42,726 nucleotides of DNA from JACJXF01 sp964349045 (GTDB lineage: Bacteria > Bacteroidota > Bacteroidia > Bacteroidales > GCA-2748055). Positions 9,182 to 17,029 of the stretch are shown piece by piece. Each line of letters starts with the position of its first letter. Position 1 is the first letter of the stretch. The notes beneath the pieces were generated by a model. The model was given only the letters and a program-made list of their open reading frames with translations, was not told the origin of the DNA and did no database searches. The DNA lies in the NCBI GenBank assembly GCA_964349045.1, contig CAYGFI010000021.1:1-42726 (forward strand), given 5' to 3'. Both the position numbers and the translations under genes were made by a program.

Positions 9182-11359
9182 ATGAAATCTCTCCTGAAAC
9201 ACATGTATTTACTGCTATTCTTAATAATCTGTTCTCTTAATTTATCCGCCCAGGACCAAAAAGGTAAGATAAGCCTTGACGATATTTACAAAAACTATAC
9301 ATTTTACCCAAACTCAATCGATAAGATTCGTTCCATGAACGATGGCTTATTTTATACTACCCTCGAGGAAGAAAACAGTATTACCCGGTGGAACTATGCC
9401 AGCGGTGAAAAAGTGGATGTAATTTTTAAACCGGTTGATGGAAACATTAAGGGAATCAGCGACTATGAATTTAGTGCGGATGAAAAGAAACTCCTTTTAA
9501 GTACTTCAAAAGAAAGAATTTACAGACGATCATACCGGGCTGATTATTTTATTTATAATTTGGACAAGAAAGAACTAAAGCCCCTATCCTTAAAGGGTAA
9601 GCAACAGTTAGCTTCTTTCTCCCCCGATGGAAAAAAAGTTGCCTTTGTAAGGGATAATAATCTTTTTGTTACGGATGTGGAGAATATGTCGGAAACGCAG
9701 ATAACATCCGACGGTGAAATCAATAAAATTATAAATGGAGCTACGGATTGGGTTTATGAGGAGGAGTTCGGTTTTGCAAAAGGATTTGCCTGGTCGCCCG
9801 ATAGCAAAAAAATTGCCTTTTACCGTTTTGATGAGTCGGGAGTTAAAGAATTCACTATGGCGATGTACAAAGATCTTTACCCGGAGGAATATAAATTCAA
9901 ATATCCAAAAGCCGGGGAAGAGAATTCTGTCGTAACCATTCATACCTATAATCTTATAACAGGTATAACCGTCGAAATAGATGCCGGCCATGAAACAGAT
10001 CAGTATATCGGTAGAATATTTTGGACAAAAGATCCCGAAAAGCTAAGTTTGCTCAGGCTTAACCGTTTGCAGAATGTACTGGATATATTGCATGCCGATG
10101 CAACTACAGGAGAAACCGAAGTGGTTTTTACTGAGAAGAATGAAAAATATATTAATGAGCCCACTGATAATTCTGTTGTATATCTTCCTGATGGACAGAA
10201 TTTTATTATCCAGTCAGAACGGGATGGCTGGTACCATTTTTACCTGTATAATTTCGTTAAAAAGGAAATAAAACCGATCACTTCAGGGGATTTTGATGTT
10301 TGCGGATTTATTGGTTTCGATGACAAAACAGGCACAATCTATTATCTTTCACATGAGAGGGGTACTATTCAGCAGGACGTTTATTCCATTCGGATTGATG
10401 CAGGCAGGAAGACCAGAATAAGTGCAGTTGACGGCTGGAACAAAGCTGAATTCAGCAGCAATTTTAAGTATTATATTTTAAATCATTCAACAGCCGGAAG
10501 TCCGGCAAAATATACCCTGCACGATTCAAAGGGTAAGCAAATCCGTATTCTTGAGGATAACTCAGAACTTACTGAGAAAATGAAGGAATACAATTTCGTT
10601 ACGCCTGAATTCCTGTCTGTTCCAGCGCGCGATGGTGTAAATCTTAACGCCTGGCTAATGAAGCCGTCTGATTTTAATCCCACGAAAAAATACCCTCTTT
10701 TCATGTATGTATATGGAGGACCTCAATCGCAAAGTGTTACCAATTCGTTTTCCTTTTCCGATATCTGGTTTCAGATGCTGGTGCAGAAAGGTTATATCGT
10801 GGTTTGTGTTGATGGGAGGGGGACTGATGGACGCGGGGAAGAATTCAGAAAAGCCACCTACATGCAATTGGGAAAGTATGAAACTCAGGATCAGATCGAT
10901 GCTGCACTCTGGTTTGGAAAGCTTCCCTATATCGACGCATCGCGGATCGGAATGTTTGGCTGGAGTTATGGTGGGTATATGAGCCTTCTATGCCTTTTCG
11001 AGGGAGCCGATGTGTTCAAAATGGCTATTTCGGTAGCCCCGGTAACCAACTGGAGGTACTATGATTCTGTTTATACCGAGAGGTTTATGCGTACTCCCCA
11101 GGAAAATGCCGCCGGTTATGATGATAATTCACCCATAAATCATGTCCAGAAGATGAAAGGGAAACTTCTGCTTGTCCATGGAATGGCTGATGATAATGTA
11201 CATTTTCAGAACTCGGTTGAACTCGTTCAGAAACTGATTGAAAATAACAAGCAATTTGACATGCAGTTCTATCCTAACCGGAATCATGGCATTTACGGGG
11301 GAAAAGCCACTATTCATCTATACACAAAAATGACGGAATTCATTGAGGAAAACTTATAA
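9182..11359 (+). CDS. Dipeptidyl peptidase IV-like S9 serine peptidase
   Basis: The 725-residue exported protein begins with a signal peptide ending near LSAQ (residue 24). The N-terminal half is a DPP4-type beta-propeller carrying DWVYEEE (about 189-195), the Glu motif that binds the substrate N-terminus. The C-terminal alpha/beta hydrolase has the triad Ser595 (GWSYGG), Asp670 (ADDNVHF) and His702 (NHGIYG). Such enzymes release X-Pro or X-Ala dipeptides in the periplasm. A near-consensus -7 element, TATATTTA at 9148-9155, precedes the ATG. It converges on the PRiA4_ORF3-like gene with four bases between stops. Confidence 0.93.
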   Translation: MKSLLKHMYLLLFLIICSLNLSAQDQKGKISLDDIYKNYTFYPNSIDKIRSMNDGLFYTTLEEENSITRWNYASGEKVDVIFKPVDGNIKGISDYEFSADEKKLLLSTSKERIYRRSYRADYFIYNLDKKELKPLSLKGKQQLASFSPDGKKVAFVRDNNLFVTDVENMSETQITSDGEINKIINGATDWVYEEEFGFAKGFAWSPDSKKIAFYRFDESGVKEFTMAMYKDLYPEEYKFKYPKAGEENSVVTIHTYNLITGITVEIDAGHETDQYIGRIFWTKDPEKLSLLRLNRLQNVLDILHADATTGETEVVFTEKNEKYINEPTDNSVVYLPDGQNFIIQSERDGWYHFYLYNFVKKEIKPITSGDFDVCGFIGFDDKTGTIYYLSHERGTIQQDVYSIRIDAGRKTRISAVDGWNKAEFSSNFKYYILNHSTAGSPAKYTLHDSKGKQIRILEDNSELTEKMKEYNFVTPEFLSVPARDGVNLNAWLMKPSDFNPTKKYPLFMYVYGGPQSQSVTNSFSFSDIWFQMLVQKGYIVVCVDGRGTDGRGEEFRKATYMQLGKYETQDQIDAALWFGKLPYIDASRIGMFGWSYGGYMSLLCLFEGADVFKMAISVAPVTNWRYYDSVYTERFMRTPQENAAGYDDNSPINHVQKMKGKLLLVHGMADDNVHFQNSVELVQKLIENNKQFDMQFYPNRNHGIYGGKATIHLYTKMTEFIEENL

Positions 11360-11363
11360 CACA

Positions 11364-11927
11364 TTATTTTTTCTTTTTTCTACTGATTTTCATTTGGGAT
11401 AGAACCTTGTTCACAACTTTGGGATCAAATTGATCCGGGTCATAATCCTTGCCGACCCAATCAATCCAGTCTCTATATTCAGGATGTTTCTTATCTTTAA
11501 TAATATCAAGCAGGTTGTAATAACCCCAAATTCCTCCACAGTCCTCTGGCGGACAATTAATTTCACCCTTTAAACAGACAGGATATAATAAAACTTCATC
11601 ATTTATAATGTTTTCAACAACAACTTCATGATGCCAGCTATCCCCAAAATCATAAGTATAGATAATATTGGATTTCTTACGCAATAAAACATCTTCAATG
11701 GCAATGGAATCAGATGGGATCAGTTTTTCATTGACATAATCATCATCGTATTCTTTTCCGATTATAAAATCCTTGTTTTTAAACTCGTAAAGATGACTAT
11801 TATCCCACCCCATAACAACTTGAATGGCAATATGCAATTCTTCAAATGTAGAATTGCTGTTTATTTTAAAACTCCGCCAGATTTCAGGCTCAGTACCAGT
11901 CAGTGATATCCTTAATTGATGGATCAT
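11364..11927 (-). CDS. PRiA4_ORF3-like protein (plasmid pRiA4b ORF-3 family)
   Basis: The 187-residue cytoplasmic protein matches the PF07929 pattern: an opening LRISLTGTEPEIWRSF, the central WDNSHLYEF, the GDSWHHEV motif, and the Cys/Gly motif PPEDCGGIWGYYNLL. Members occur in mobile elements and many chromosomes (also called IS1096 passenger TnpR-like); their biochemical role is unknown. The C-terminus is Lys-rich (RKKKK). It lies on the minus strand between two plus-strand genes and has its own candidate promoter, which fits an independent accessory gene. No transposase is adjacent. Confidence 0.8.
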   Translation of the reverse strand: MIHQLRISLTGTEPEIWRSFKINSNSTFEELHIAIQVVMGWDNSHLYEFKNKDFIIGKEYDDDYVNEKLIPSDSIAIEDVLLRKKSNIIYTYDFGDSWHHEVVVENIINDEVLLYPVCLKGEINCPPEDCGGIWGYYNLLDIIKDKKHPEYRDWIDWVGKDYDPDQFDPKVVNKVLSQMKISRKKKK

Positions 11928-11970
11928 ATCAAAATTATTTAGTTTTCTATCAGGTAATAAATATAATTAT

Positions 11971-11978
11971 CAAAATTA
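11971..11978 (-). promoter_or_regulatory. Candidate -7 element for the PRiA4_ORF3-like gene
   Basis: On the minus strand 11978-11971 reads TAATTTTG, a perfect TAnnTTTG. A second identical TAATTTTG lies at 11937-11930, two bases before the ATG. The distal copy would give a leader of about 40 bases. I see no good TTTG at the -33 position for either copy. Confidence 0.4.
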
Positions 11979-12092
11979 TATTTTCACTGCAAAACTGTGT
12001 CATAATAATAAATTAATTCAGGATTTATTCTCACAGTCAGTTATAATCAATAGAATTTCACTCCCTGATTATTAAAAATCACTTATTTTCCT

Positions 12093-12100
12093 TACTTTTG
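12093..12100 (+). promoter_or_regulatory. Candidate -7 element for the thrS-infC-rpmI-rplT operon
   Basis: TACTTTTG matches TAnnTTTG exactly and lies 31 bases before the thrS ATG, predicting a leader of about 27 bases. A -33 TTTG is not clear (TATT at the expected site). Confidence 0.5.
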
Positions 12101-12131
12101 CAAGCTGTTTAAAAAACCACAGGAACAGATC

Positions 12132-14099
12132 ATGGTAAAAATTACATTTCCGGATAAGTCGGTAAGACAGTATGAGAAGGGGATTACCGCTCTTGAAATA
12201 GCTAAAAGCTTGAGTAACAGTCTTGCCAGGGAGGTTGTCGCTGCTACAGTTAATGGCGAGGTTTGGGATGCTACCCGGTCGATCGAAAAGGATGCGGAAG
12301 TGAAACTTCATAAATTCGAAGATCCGGAAGGCAGGCATGCATTCTGGCATTCTTCTGCACACCTTATGGCGCAGGCCTTGCAGTCTGTTTTCCCGGGCAT
12401 TAAATTCGGAATAGGTCCTGCCATTGAAAATGGTTTTTATTACGATGTGGATCCGGGTGAAGGCAAACAAATAACTGAAGCCGATCTTGCAAAGGTTGAG
12501 GCAAAGATGAAGGAATTTGCATCTGCATCTGAAGTATACAAGCGCAGCCTGGTTACCAAAGCTGAAGCGCTTGATTTCTTCTCCAAAAAGGGAGATGAAT
12601 ATAAAGTTGAACTTATATCAGACCTTGAAGACGGTACAATTTCTTTTTATACCCAGGGCGATTTTACTGATTTATGCCGTGGTCCTCATCTGCCCGATAC
12701 ATCCCATATTAAAGCCATAAAACTTCTCACTATTGCCGGCGCCTATTGGAGAGGGGATGAAAAGCGTCGTATGCTTACGCGGATTTATGGTATTACCTTT
12801 CCGAAACAGAAGATGCTCGAGGATTACCTGGTAATGCTTGAACAGGCGAAAGAGCGTGATCACAGGAAAGTAGGAAAGGAGCTTGAACTTTTTACTTTTT
12901 CACAGAAGGTGGGAGCGGGACTACCCCTTTGGTTGCCGAAAGGAGCACAGCTTCGGGAACGACTGGAAAATTTCCTGAAAAAGATACAACGTAAATATGG
13001 GTACGAGCCGGTAATTACACCCCATATCGGACAAAAAGAACTTTATGTGACTTCGGGACATTATGCAAAATATGGTAAAGATAGTTTTCAGCCTATTCAT
13101 ACTCCACAGGAAGGGGAAGAGTTCCTGTTGAAGCCTATGAATTGTCCGCATCATTGTGAAATTTTCAATTCCAAACAGCATTCTTACCGCGATCTCCCTG
13201 TTCGCTATGCCGAATTCGGTACCGTTTACCGTTACGAGCAAAGCGGTGAGTTACACGGTCTTACAAGGGTAAGAGGATTTACCCAGGACGATGCACACAT
13301 ATTCTGCAGGCCTGATCAGTTGAAGGAAGAATTCACCAAGGTTATTGACATTGTATTGTATATTTTTAAAGCTCTGGATTTTAATGATTACACCGCGCAA
13401 ATTTCCCTTCGCGACCCTGAAGATAAAAACAAATATATCGGAAACGACGAAAACTGGGAAAAAGCCGAAAGCGCTATCATTGAAGCATCTGCTGAAAAAG
13501 GATTAAAGACCGTTACCGTACGTGGGGAAGCTGCTTTTTATGGTCCTAAGCTCGACTTTATGGTTCGTGATGCTATTGGCAGAAAATGGCAGTTGGGTAC
13601 TATCCAGGTTGATTATAATCTTCCGGAACGATTTGAACTTGAATATACGGGAGCCGATAATCTGAAACATCGTCCCGTGATGATCCATCGGGCTCCTTTT
13701 GGTTCCATGGAGCGATTTATCGCTGTATTAATAGAGCATACCGGTGGAAAATTTCCTCTTTGGCTCAGCCCGGATCAGGCGGTGGTACTGCCAATCAGCG
13801 AAAAATTTGAGGAATATGCACAAAAAGTTTCAGATTTTCTAAATAATTCCGATATTCGCACTCTGATTGATTTGAGGAACGAAAAGATAGGTAAGAAGAT
13901 CAGGGATAATGAGTTAAAGAGAATTCCCTACCTGCTGATCGTGGGTGAAAAGGAGAAGGAAAGCAACACAGTTTCAGTAAGAAAGCAGGGTGATGGGGAT
14001 AAAGGGAGCATGAAAACAGAGGAATTCGTAAGTTTTATTCAGAAAGAAGTGAATATGCAGCTTGAAGCTATTGAAAGTAACCAGGTATTAACTAAATAA
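12132..14099 (+). CDS. thrS: Threonyl-tRNA synthetase
   Basis: The 655-residue class II synthetase charges tRNA-Thr. An N-terminal TGS domain (1-60) comes first. The editing domain follows with HSSAH (H73, H77) and DLCRGPH, which remove mischarged Ser-tRNA-Thr. The catalytic core contains the zinc-ligand motif MNCPHHCEIF, the motif 2 stretch YRYEQSGELHGLTRVRGF and motif 3 HRAPFGSMERF. A C-terminal anticodon-binding domain completes it. The ATG at 12132 follows AGGAAC, a plausible ribosome binding site. It is the first gene of the conserved thrS-infC-rpmI-rplT cluster; infC starts 14 bases after its stop. Confidence 0.97.
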   Translation: MVKITFPDKSVRQYEKGITALEIAKSLSNSLAREVVAATVNGEVWDATRSIEKDAEVKLHKFEDPEGRHAFWHSSAHLMAQALQSVFPGIKFGIGPAIENGFYYDVDPGEGKQITEADLAKVEAKMKEFASASEVYKRSLVTKAEALDFFSKKGDEYKVELISDLEDGTISFYTQGDFTDLCRGPHLPDTSHIKAIKLLTIAGAYWRGDEKRRMLTRIYGITFPKQKMLEDYLVMLEQAKERDHRKVGKELELFTFSQKVGAGLPLWLPKGAQLRERLENFLKKIQRKYGYEPVITPHIGQKELYVTSGHYAKYGKDSFQPIHTPQEGEEFLLKPMNCPHHCEIFNSKQHSYRDLPVRYAEFGTVYRYEQSGELHGLTRVRGFTQDDAHIFCRPDQLKEEFTKVIDIVLYIFKALDFNDYTAQISLRDPEDKNKYIGNDENWEKAESAIIEASAEKGLKTVTVRGEAAFYGPKLDFMVRDAIGRKWQLGTIQVDYNLPERFELEYTGADNLKHRPVMIHRAPFGSMERFIAVLIEHTGGKFPLWLSPDQAVVLPISEKFEEYAQKVSDFLNNSDIRTLIDLRNEKIGKKIRDNELKRIPYLLIVGEKEKESNTVSVRKQGDGDKGSMKTEEFVSFIQKEVNMQLEAIESNQVLTK

Positions 14100-14113
14100 A
14101 GGAGGATTAAACC
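14100..14113 (+). promoter_or_regulatory. Strong Shine-Dalgarno fixing the infC start at AUA
   Basis: AGGAGG (14100-14105) is unusually strong for Bacteroidetes, where such sites are generally weak. It is followed by 8 bases and then ATA at 14114. The nearest downstream alternative, TTG at 14126, would leave a 20-base spacing. Confidence 0.65.
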
Positions 14114-14695
14114 ATAGCAGGTCCATTGTACAGGCGTGGCGGAGTAAGACCACAGCCATCAAAAGATCAACAGAATTTCCGGATCAATGAGCAGATCCGC
14201 GCTAAAACAATTCGCCTTGTAGGCGATAATATTAGTGAACCGGGGTTGTTTTCTGTTCCAGATGCACTTAAGTTAGCAGAAGAACTGGAACTTGATCTAG
14301 TAGAAATTTCTCCTACTGCTGATCCACCGGTTTGTAAGATTGTCGACTTTCAGAAGTTTCTTTATCAACAGAAAAAGAAACAAAAAGAAATAAAAGCCAA
14401 AACTACTAAGGTGGTAGTTAAGGAAATCAGGTTCGGGCCGAATACAGACGAACATGATTACAACTTTAAGCTGAGGCATGCTCAGAAATTTCTCGAAGAT
14501 GGAGCCAAAGTAAAAGCCTATGTATTCTTTAAAGGGAGAACTATTCTCTACAAAGAAAAAGGTGAAATTTTATTGCTGCGGTTTGCCCAGGATCTGGAAG
14601 AAGAAGGAAAGGTAGAATCGCTGCCTAAACTGGAAGGAAAGAGAATGACGATGCTCCTGAGCGCCAAACCGAAAGTTGCCAAAAAGAAGAAATAG
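14114..14695 (+). CDS. infC: Translation initiation factor IF-3, probable AUA start
   Basis: IF-3 binds the 30S subunit and checks initiator codon and tRNA pairing. The sequence shows the canonical N-domain opening FRINEQIRAKTIRLVGD, the Lys-rich linker, and the C-domain with VVVKEIRFGPNTDEHDYNFKLRHAQKFL. No ATG, GTG or well-placed TTG exists at the 5' end. An in-frame stop (TAA at 14108-14110) bounds the reading frame, and an AGGAGG lies 8 bases before ATA at 14114. From there the protein is 193 residues and opens (M)AGPLYRRGG. Rare start codons (AUU in E. coli) are the known basis of infC autoregulation, because IF-3 itself rejects them; an AUA start would serve the same purpose. A TTG at 14126 (189 residues) is the alternative. 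Confidence 0.9.
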   Translation: MAGPLYRRGGVRPQPSKDQQNFRINEQIRAKTIRLVGDNISEPGLFSVPDALKLAEELELDLVEISPTADPPVCKIVDFQKFLYQQKKKQKEIKAKTTKVVVKEIRFGPNTDEHDYNFKLRHAQKFLEDGAKVKAYVFFKGRTILYKEKGEILLLRFAQDLEEEGKVESLPKLEGKRMTMLLSAKPKVAKKKK

Positions 14696-14700
14696 CTTGT

Positions 14701-14724
14701 CCTCTGAAGCTTCAGCGAAAGAGG
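14701..14724 (+). other. Hairpin between infC and rpmI
   Basis: CCTCT (14701-14705) pairs with AGAGG (14720-14724), and a 12-base palindrome CTGAAGCTTCAG is nested at 14704-14715. It sits in the 72-base gap before rpmI. In several bacteria L20 represses this operon by binding mRNA structure; whether this hairpin is such a site is not shown. Confidence 0.3.
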
Positions 14725-14767
14725 TTAAGATTTTAATAGTAATTAATGAACATAAATAGTAGAACAG

Positions 14768-14965
14768 ATGCCTAAGATGAAAACCAATCCCGGAGCTAAA
14801 AAGAGATTTACTCTTACTGGAACCGGGAAAATCAAAAGGAAACATGCTTTCAAAAGTCACATTCTGACCAAGAAATCAACCAAGAGAAAAAGGAATCTGA
14901 CGTATTTTGGAACGGTGCACAAATCCGATCTGAATAACGTTAAGGCCCTCCTCGCAATGAAATAA
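14768..14965 (+). CDS. rpmI: 50S ribosomal protein L35
   Basis: The 65-residue, strongly basic protein has the normal L35 length and the diagnostic start MPKMKTNPGAKKRF, followed by GTGKIKRKHAFKSHILTKKS. It binds 23S rRNA in the large subunit. The gene lies between infC and rplT in the standard order, with an 82-base gap to rplT. Confidence 0.97.
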   Translation: MPKMKTNPGAKKRFTLTGTGKIKRKHAFKSHILTKKSTKRKRNLTYFGTVHKSDLNNVKALLAMK

Positions 14966-15047
14966 ATTTAGTTTTAACCCGAGTGTTGAGCTCTCAAGTT
15001 TCCTGAAAAAAAGAACGGAACGCTTTTCACTCTAAAAATGAAGAAAA

Positions 15048-15395
15048 ATGCCAAGAGCAACGAATTCTGTAGCCTCAAGAGCCAGAAGAAAAAAAGTTTT
15101 AAACCAGACCAAGGGTTACTTCGGAAGAAGGAAGAACGTCTGGACTGTAGCAAAAAACGCACTGGATAACAGTATGGCCTATGCTTACACAGACAGGAAA
15201 ACCAAAAAAGCACATTTCAGACAAATTTGGATTCAGCGTATCAATGCAGGCGTCCGCGACTATGGATTATCCTATTCGCAATTTATCGGGCTTCTGCATA
15301 AGAAAGATATCGTTCTGAGCCGAAAAGCGCTTGCCGATATGGCAATGAATAATCCTGATGCCTTTGCTGCAGTTGTAAAACTGGCACAAGCTTAG
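15048..15395 (+). CDS. rplT: 50S ribosomal protein L20
   Basis: The 115-residue product is full length. It opens MPRATNSVASRARRKKVLN and contains KGYFGRRKNVWTVAKNAL and GVRDYGLSYSQFIGLLHK, all typical of L20. L20 is an early 23S rRNA binder and in some bacteria the autogenous repressor of its operon. It is the last gene of the cluster and is followed at once by a strong intrinsic terminator. Confidence 0.97.
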   Translation: MPRATNSVASRARRKKVLNQTKGYFGRRKNVWTVAKNALDNSMAYAYTDRKTKKAHFRQIWIQRINAGVRDYGLSYSQFIGLLHKKDIVLSRKALADMAMNNPDAFAAVVKLAQA

Positions 15396-15414
15396 GCTTA
15401 CACAAAAATCATTC

Positions 15415-15449
15415 AATGAGTGTCTCAATAGGGCACTCATTTTTATTTA
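15415..15449 (+). terminator. Intrinsic terminator after rplT
   Basis: AATGAGTG pairs perfectly with CACTCATT. Three more inner pairs (with G-U) make an 11-pair stem and a CAATA loop, followed by a TTTTTATTT tract. It closes the thrS-rplT operon. Confidence 0.85.
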
Positions 15450-15579
15450 GTTGCGGTATGAACGTGAAGAAAGAATAGAATAAACGACATTTCGCATGGT
15501 GCGATTTTTAAGATGAAATTAACAGGTCTTTGCATTACAGCGAAGCTGTTATCTGTGCCTGAGCCTTAAAAAATTGTAT

Positions 15580-15587
15580 TACATTTG
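15580..15587 (+). promoter_or_regulatory. -7 element placing transcription start at the nucleotidyltransferase ATG
   Basis: TACATTTG matches TAnnTTTG exactly. Only four bases separate it from the ATG at 15592, so the transcript would begin at or next to the start codon (leaderless). The -33 element is not evident. Confidence 0.45.
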
Positions 15588-15591
15588 CAAT

Positions 15592-15912
15592 ATGAATGAA
15601 AAAGAGAAAAATATCACACAATTGATTAAGACCAGGATTAAACAAAAAAATCCACTGGCTGATATTATTCTTTTTGGTTCACATGCCCGGGGTCAATCGC
15701 ACAAAAATTCAGATTGGGATGTTTTAATACTTCTTAGTCAACCTGATGTTAATCGATTAACTATAAAGGAATATCAGGATGAGCTCTTTGATCTTGAACT
15801 TGAGATAGGCGAACCTATTTCAGCATTTGTTTTTTCAAAAATCGAATGGGAGCATAAACATAGGATTACACCGCTATATCAAAACATTAAAAGAGAAGGA
15901 ATCTATTTATAA
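15592..15912 (+). CDS. Minimal nucleotidyltransferase (MNT), partner of the HEPN protein
   Basis: The 106-residue protein of the minimal nucleotidyltransferase family carries the full signature GSX10DXD: G29-S30, then D41-W42-D43 in GSHARGQSHKNSDWD. In studied MNT/HEPN pairs the MNT protein adds AMP to the HEPN toxin and neutralises it. The ATG at 15592 is preferred to the upstream TTG at 15574, which lies 5' of the promoter-like TACATTTG. Its TAA shares one base with the ATG of the next gene (TAATG), a sign of tight translational coupling. Confidence 0.8.
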   Translation: MNEKEKNITQLIKTRIKQKNPLADIILFGSHARGQSHKNSDWDVLILLSQPDVNRLTIKEYQDELFDLELEIGEPISAFVFSKIEWEHKHRITPLYQNIKREGIYL

Positions 15913-16301
15913 TGTCTGGTACAAAGCAGGATTATATCAATTATCGTGTTTTAAAATCCAATGAGGTTTTTGAAGATGTAATATTGCTTGCAAATAATCA
16001 GAGATGGAATTCATGTGTAAACCGGCTAAATTATTCAAGTTTTTACTTAGTTAGCGCTCTTCTCTATAAGCATGATATTAAATCTGAAACTCATAATGGT
16101 GTAAAGACTCAGTTCAATCTTCATTTTATTAAAACTGGTGAGTTCGATATTAAATTCGGCAAATTGTATTCTAGTCTTTTTTCCTGGAGGCAGGAAAGTG
16201 ATTATGCCGATTTTATTGATTTTGACCGCGAAACAGTTGTTCCTTTAATTGATCAGGTTATGGAAATGAACAATAAATTGTCTGAAATATTAATGAAATA
16301 G
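15912..16301 (+). CDS. HEPN-domain protein, UPF0332-like
   Basis: The 129-residue helical protein matches the UPF0332/HEPN (PF05168) pattern: RLNYSSFYLVSALLY in helix 2, then HNGVKTQFNLHFIKTGEFD and the closing RQESDYADF. HEPN proteins paired with MNT are often toxic RNases or tRNA-targeting factors. The catalytic RX4-6H or RX4HXY motif of HepT-type toxins is not visible, so the activity may differ. The gene overlaps the MNT gene by one base. dapB begins six bases after its stop, so dapB may be read from the same transcript. Confidence 0.75.
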   Translation: MSGTKQDYINYRVLKSNEVFEDVILLANNQRWNSCVNRLNYSSFYLVSALLYKHDIKSETHNGVKTQFNLHFIKTGEFDIKFGKLYSSLFSWRQESDYADFIDFDRETVVPLIDQVMEMNNKLSEILMK

Positions 16302-16307
16302 AAACAA

Positions 16308-17024
16308 ATGAAAATCGCCTTACTCGGTTATGGCAAAATGGGCCAGGAAATCGAAAAAGCTGCTGTTGAACGTGGCCATACTATCGCTCTGGTTATTGAT
16401 ATTAAAAATCAGAACGAATTTACCAAAGAAAATCTTCTGAAAGCAGAAGTTGCAATAGACTTCTCTACGCCTTCATCTGCCGTAAAAAATATTCTTAAAT
16501 GCTTCGAAGCAGGAATTCCCATTGTTAGCGGAACCACCGGATGGAATAGCGAACTGGAAAGAATTACTTCAATATGTACTGAGAAAAGACAGGCGCTTAT
16601 TCATTCGCCTAATTTCAGCATCGGGGTGAATATTCTGTTTGCCGTTAACGAATATCTGGCAGGTATAATGAATAAATTCAGCCAATACGACGTAAGGATG
16701 GAAGAAACGCATCATATTCAAAAGTTGGATGCCCCAAGCGGAACAGCTATACGTATTGCTGAACAGATCATTTCGAGGATTGACAGAAAAACGGGTTGGA
16801 CCCTGAAGGATAATGATGGACCGGAAAAAATATCTGTCAATGCCATCAGAGAGGGAGATATTAAAGGAATTCACGAAATCTGTTATGATTCTGACGTTGA
16901 TATCATCACTCTAAAACATTTTACTAAGTCGCGCAAGGGTCTGGCTTTGGGAGCAGTTCTGGCTGCTGAGTTTATTAAAGGGAAAAAGGGTGTTTTTACC
17001 ATGCGCGATATGTTAGGAATGTAA
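16308..17024 (+). CDS. dapB: 4-hydroxy-tetrahydrodipicolinate reductase
   Basis: The 238-residue enzyme reduces hydroxytetrahydrodipicolinate in the lysine/diaminopimelate pathway. It has the nucleotide-binding GYGKMG (7-12), DFSTPSS (51-57), SGTTGW (74-79) and the catalytic motif EETHHIQKLDAPSGTA with H135 and K139, spaced as in E. coli (H159, K163). It lies six bases after the HEPN gene and six before the first signal peptidase gene, so dapB-lepB-lepB read as one transcription unit. Confidence 0.95.
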   Translation: MKIALLGYGKMGQEIEKAAVERGHTIALVIDIKNQNEFTKENLLKAEVAIDFSTPSSAVKNILKCFEAGIPIVSGTTGWNSELERITSICTEKRQALIHSPNFSIGVNILFAVNEYLAGIMNKFSQYDVRMEETHHIQKLDAPSGTAIRIAEQIISRIDRKTGWTLKDNDGPEKISVNAIREGDIKGIHEICYDSDVDIITLKHFTKSRKGLALGAVLAAEFIKGKKGVFTMRDMLGM

Positions 17025-17029
17025 ATTAA

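Noticed and set aside
11364..11927. Insertion sequence around the PRiA4_ORF3-like gene
   Set aside because: No transposase, terminal inverted repeats or target duplications are visible around it; the family is also common as a stand-alone chromosomal gene.
14126..14128. TTG as the start of infC
   Set aside because: The Shine-Dalgarno would be 20 bases away, against 8 bases for ATA at 14114, and infC is known for non-canonical starts. It is kept only as a fallback.
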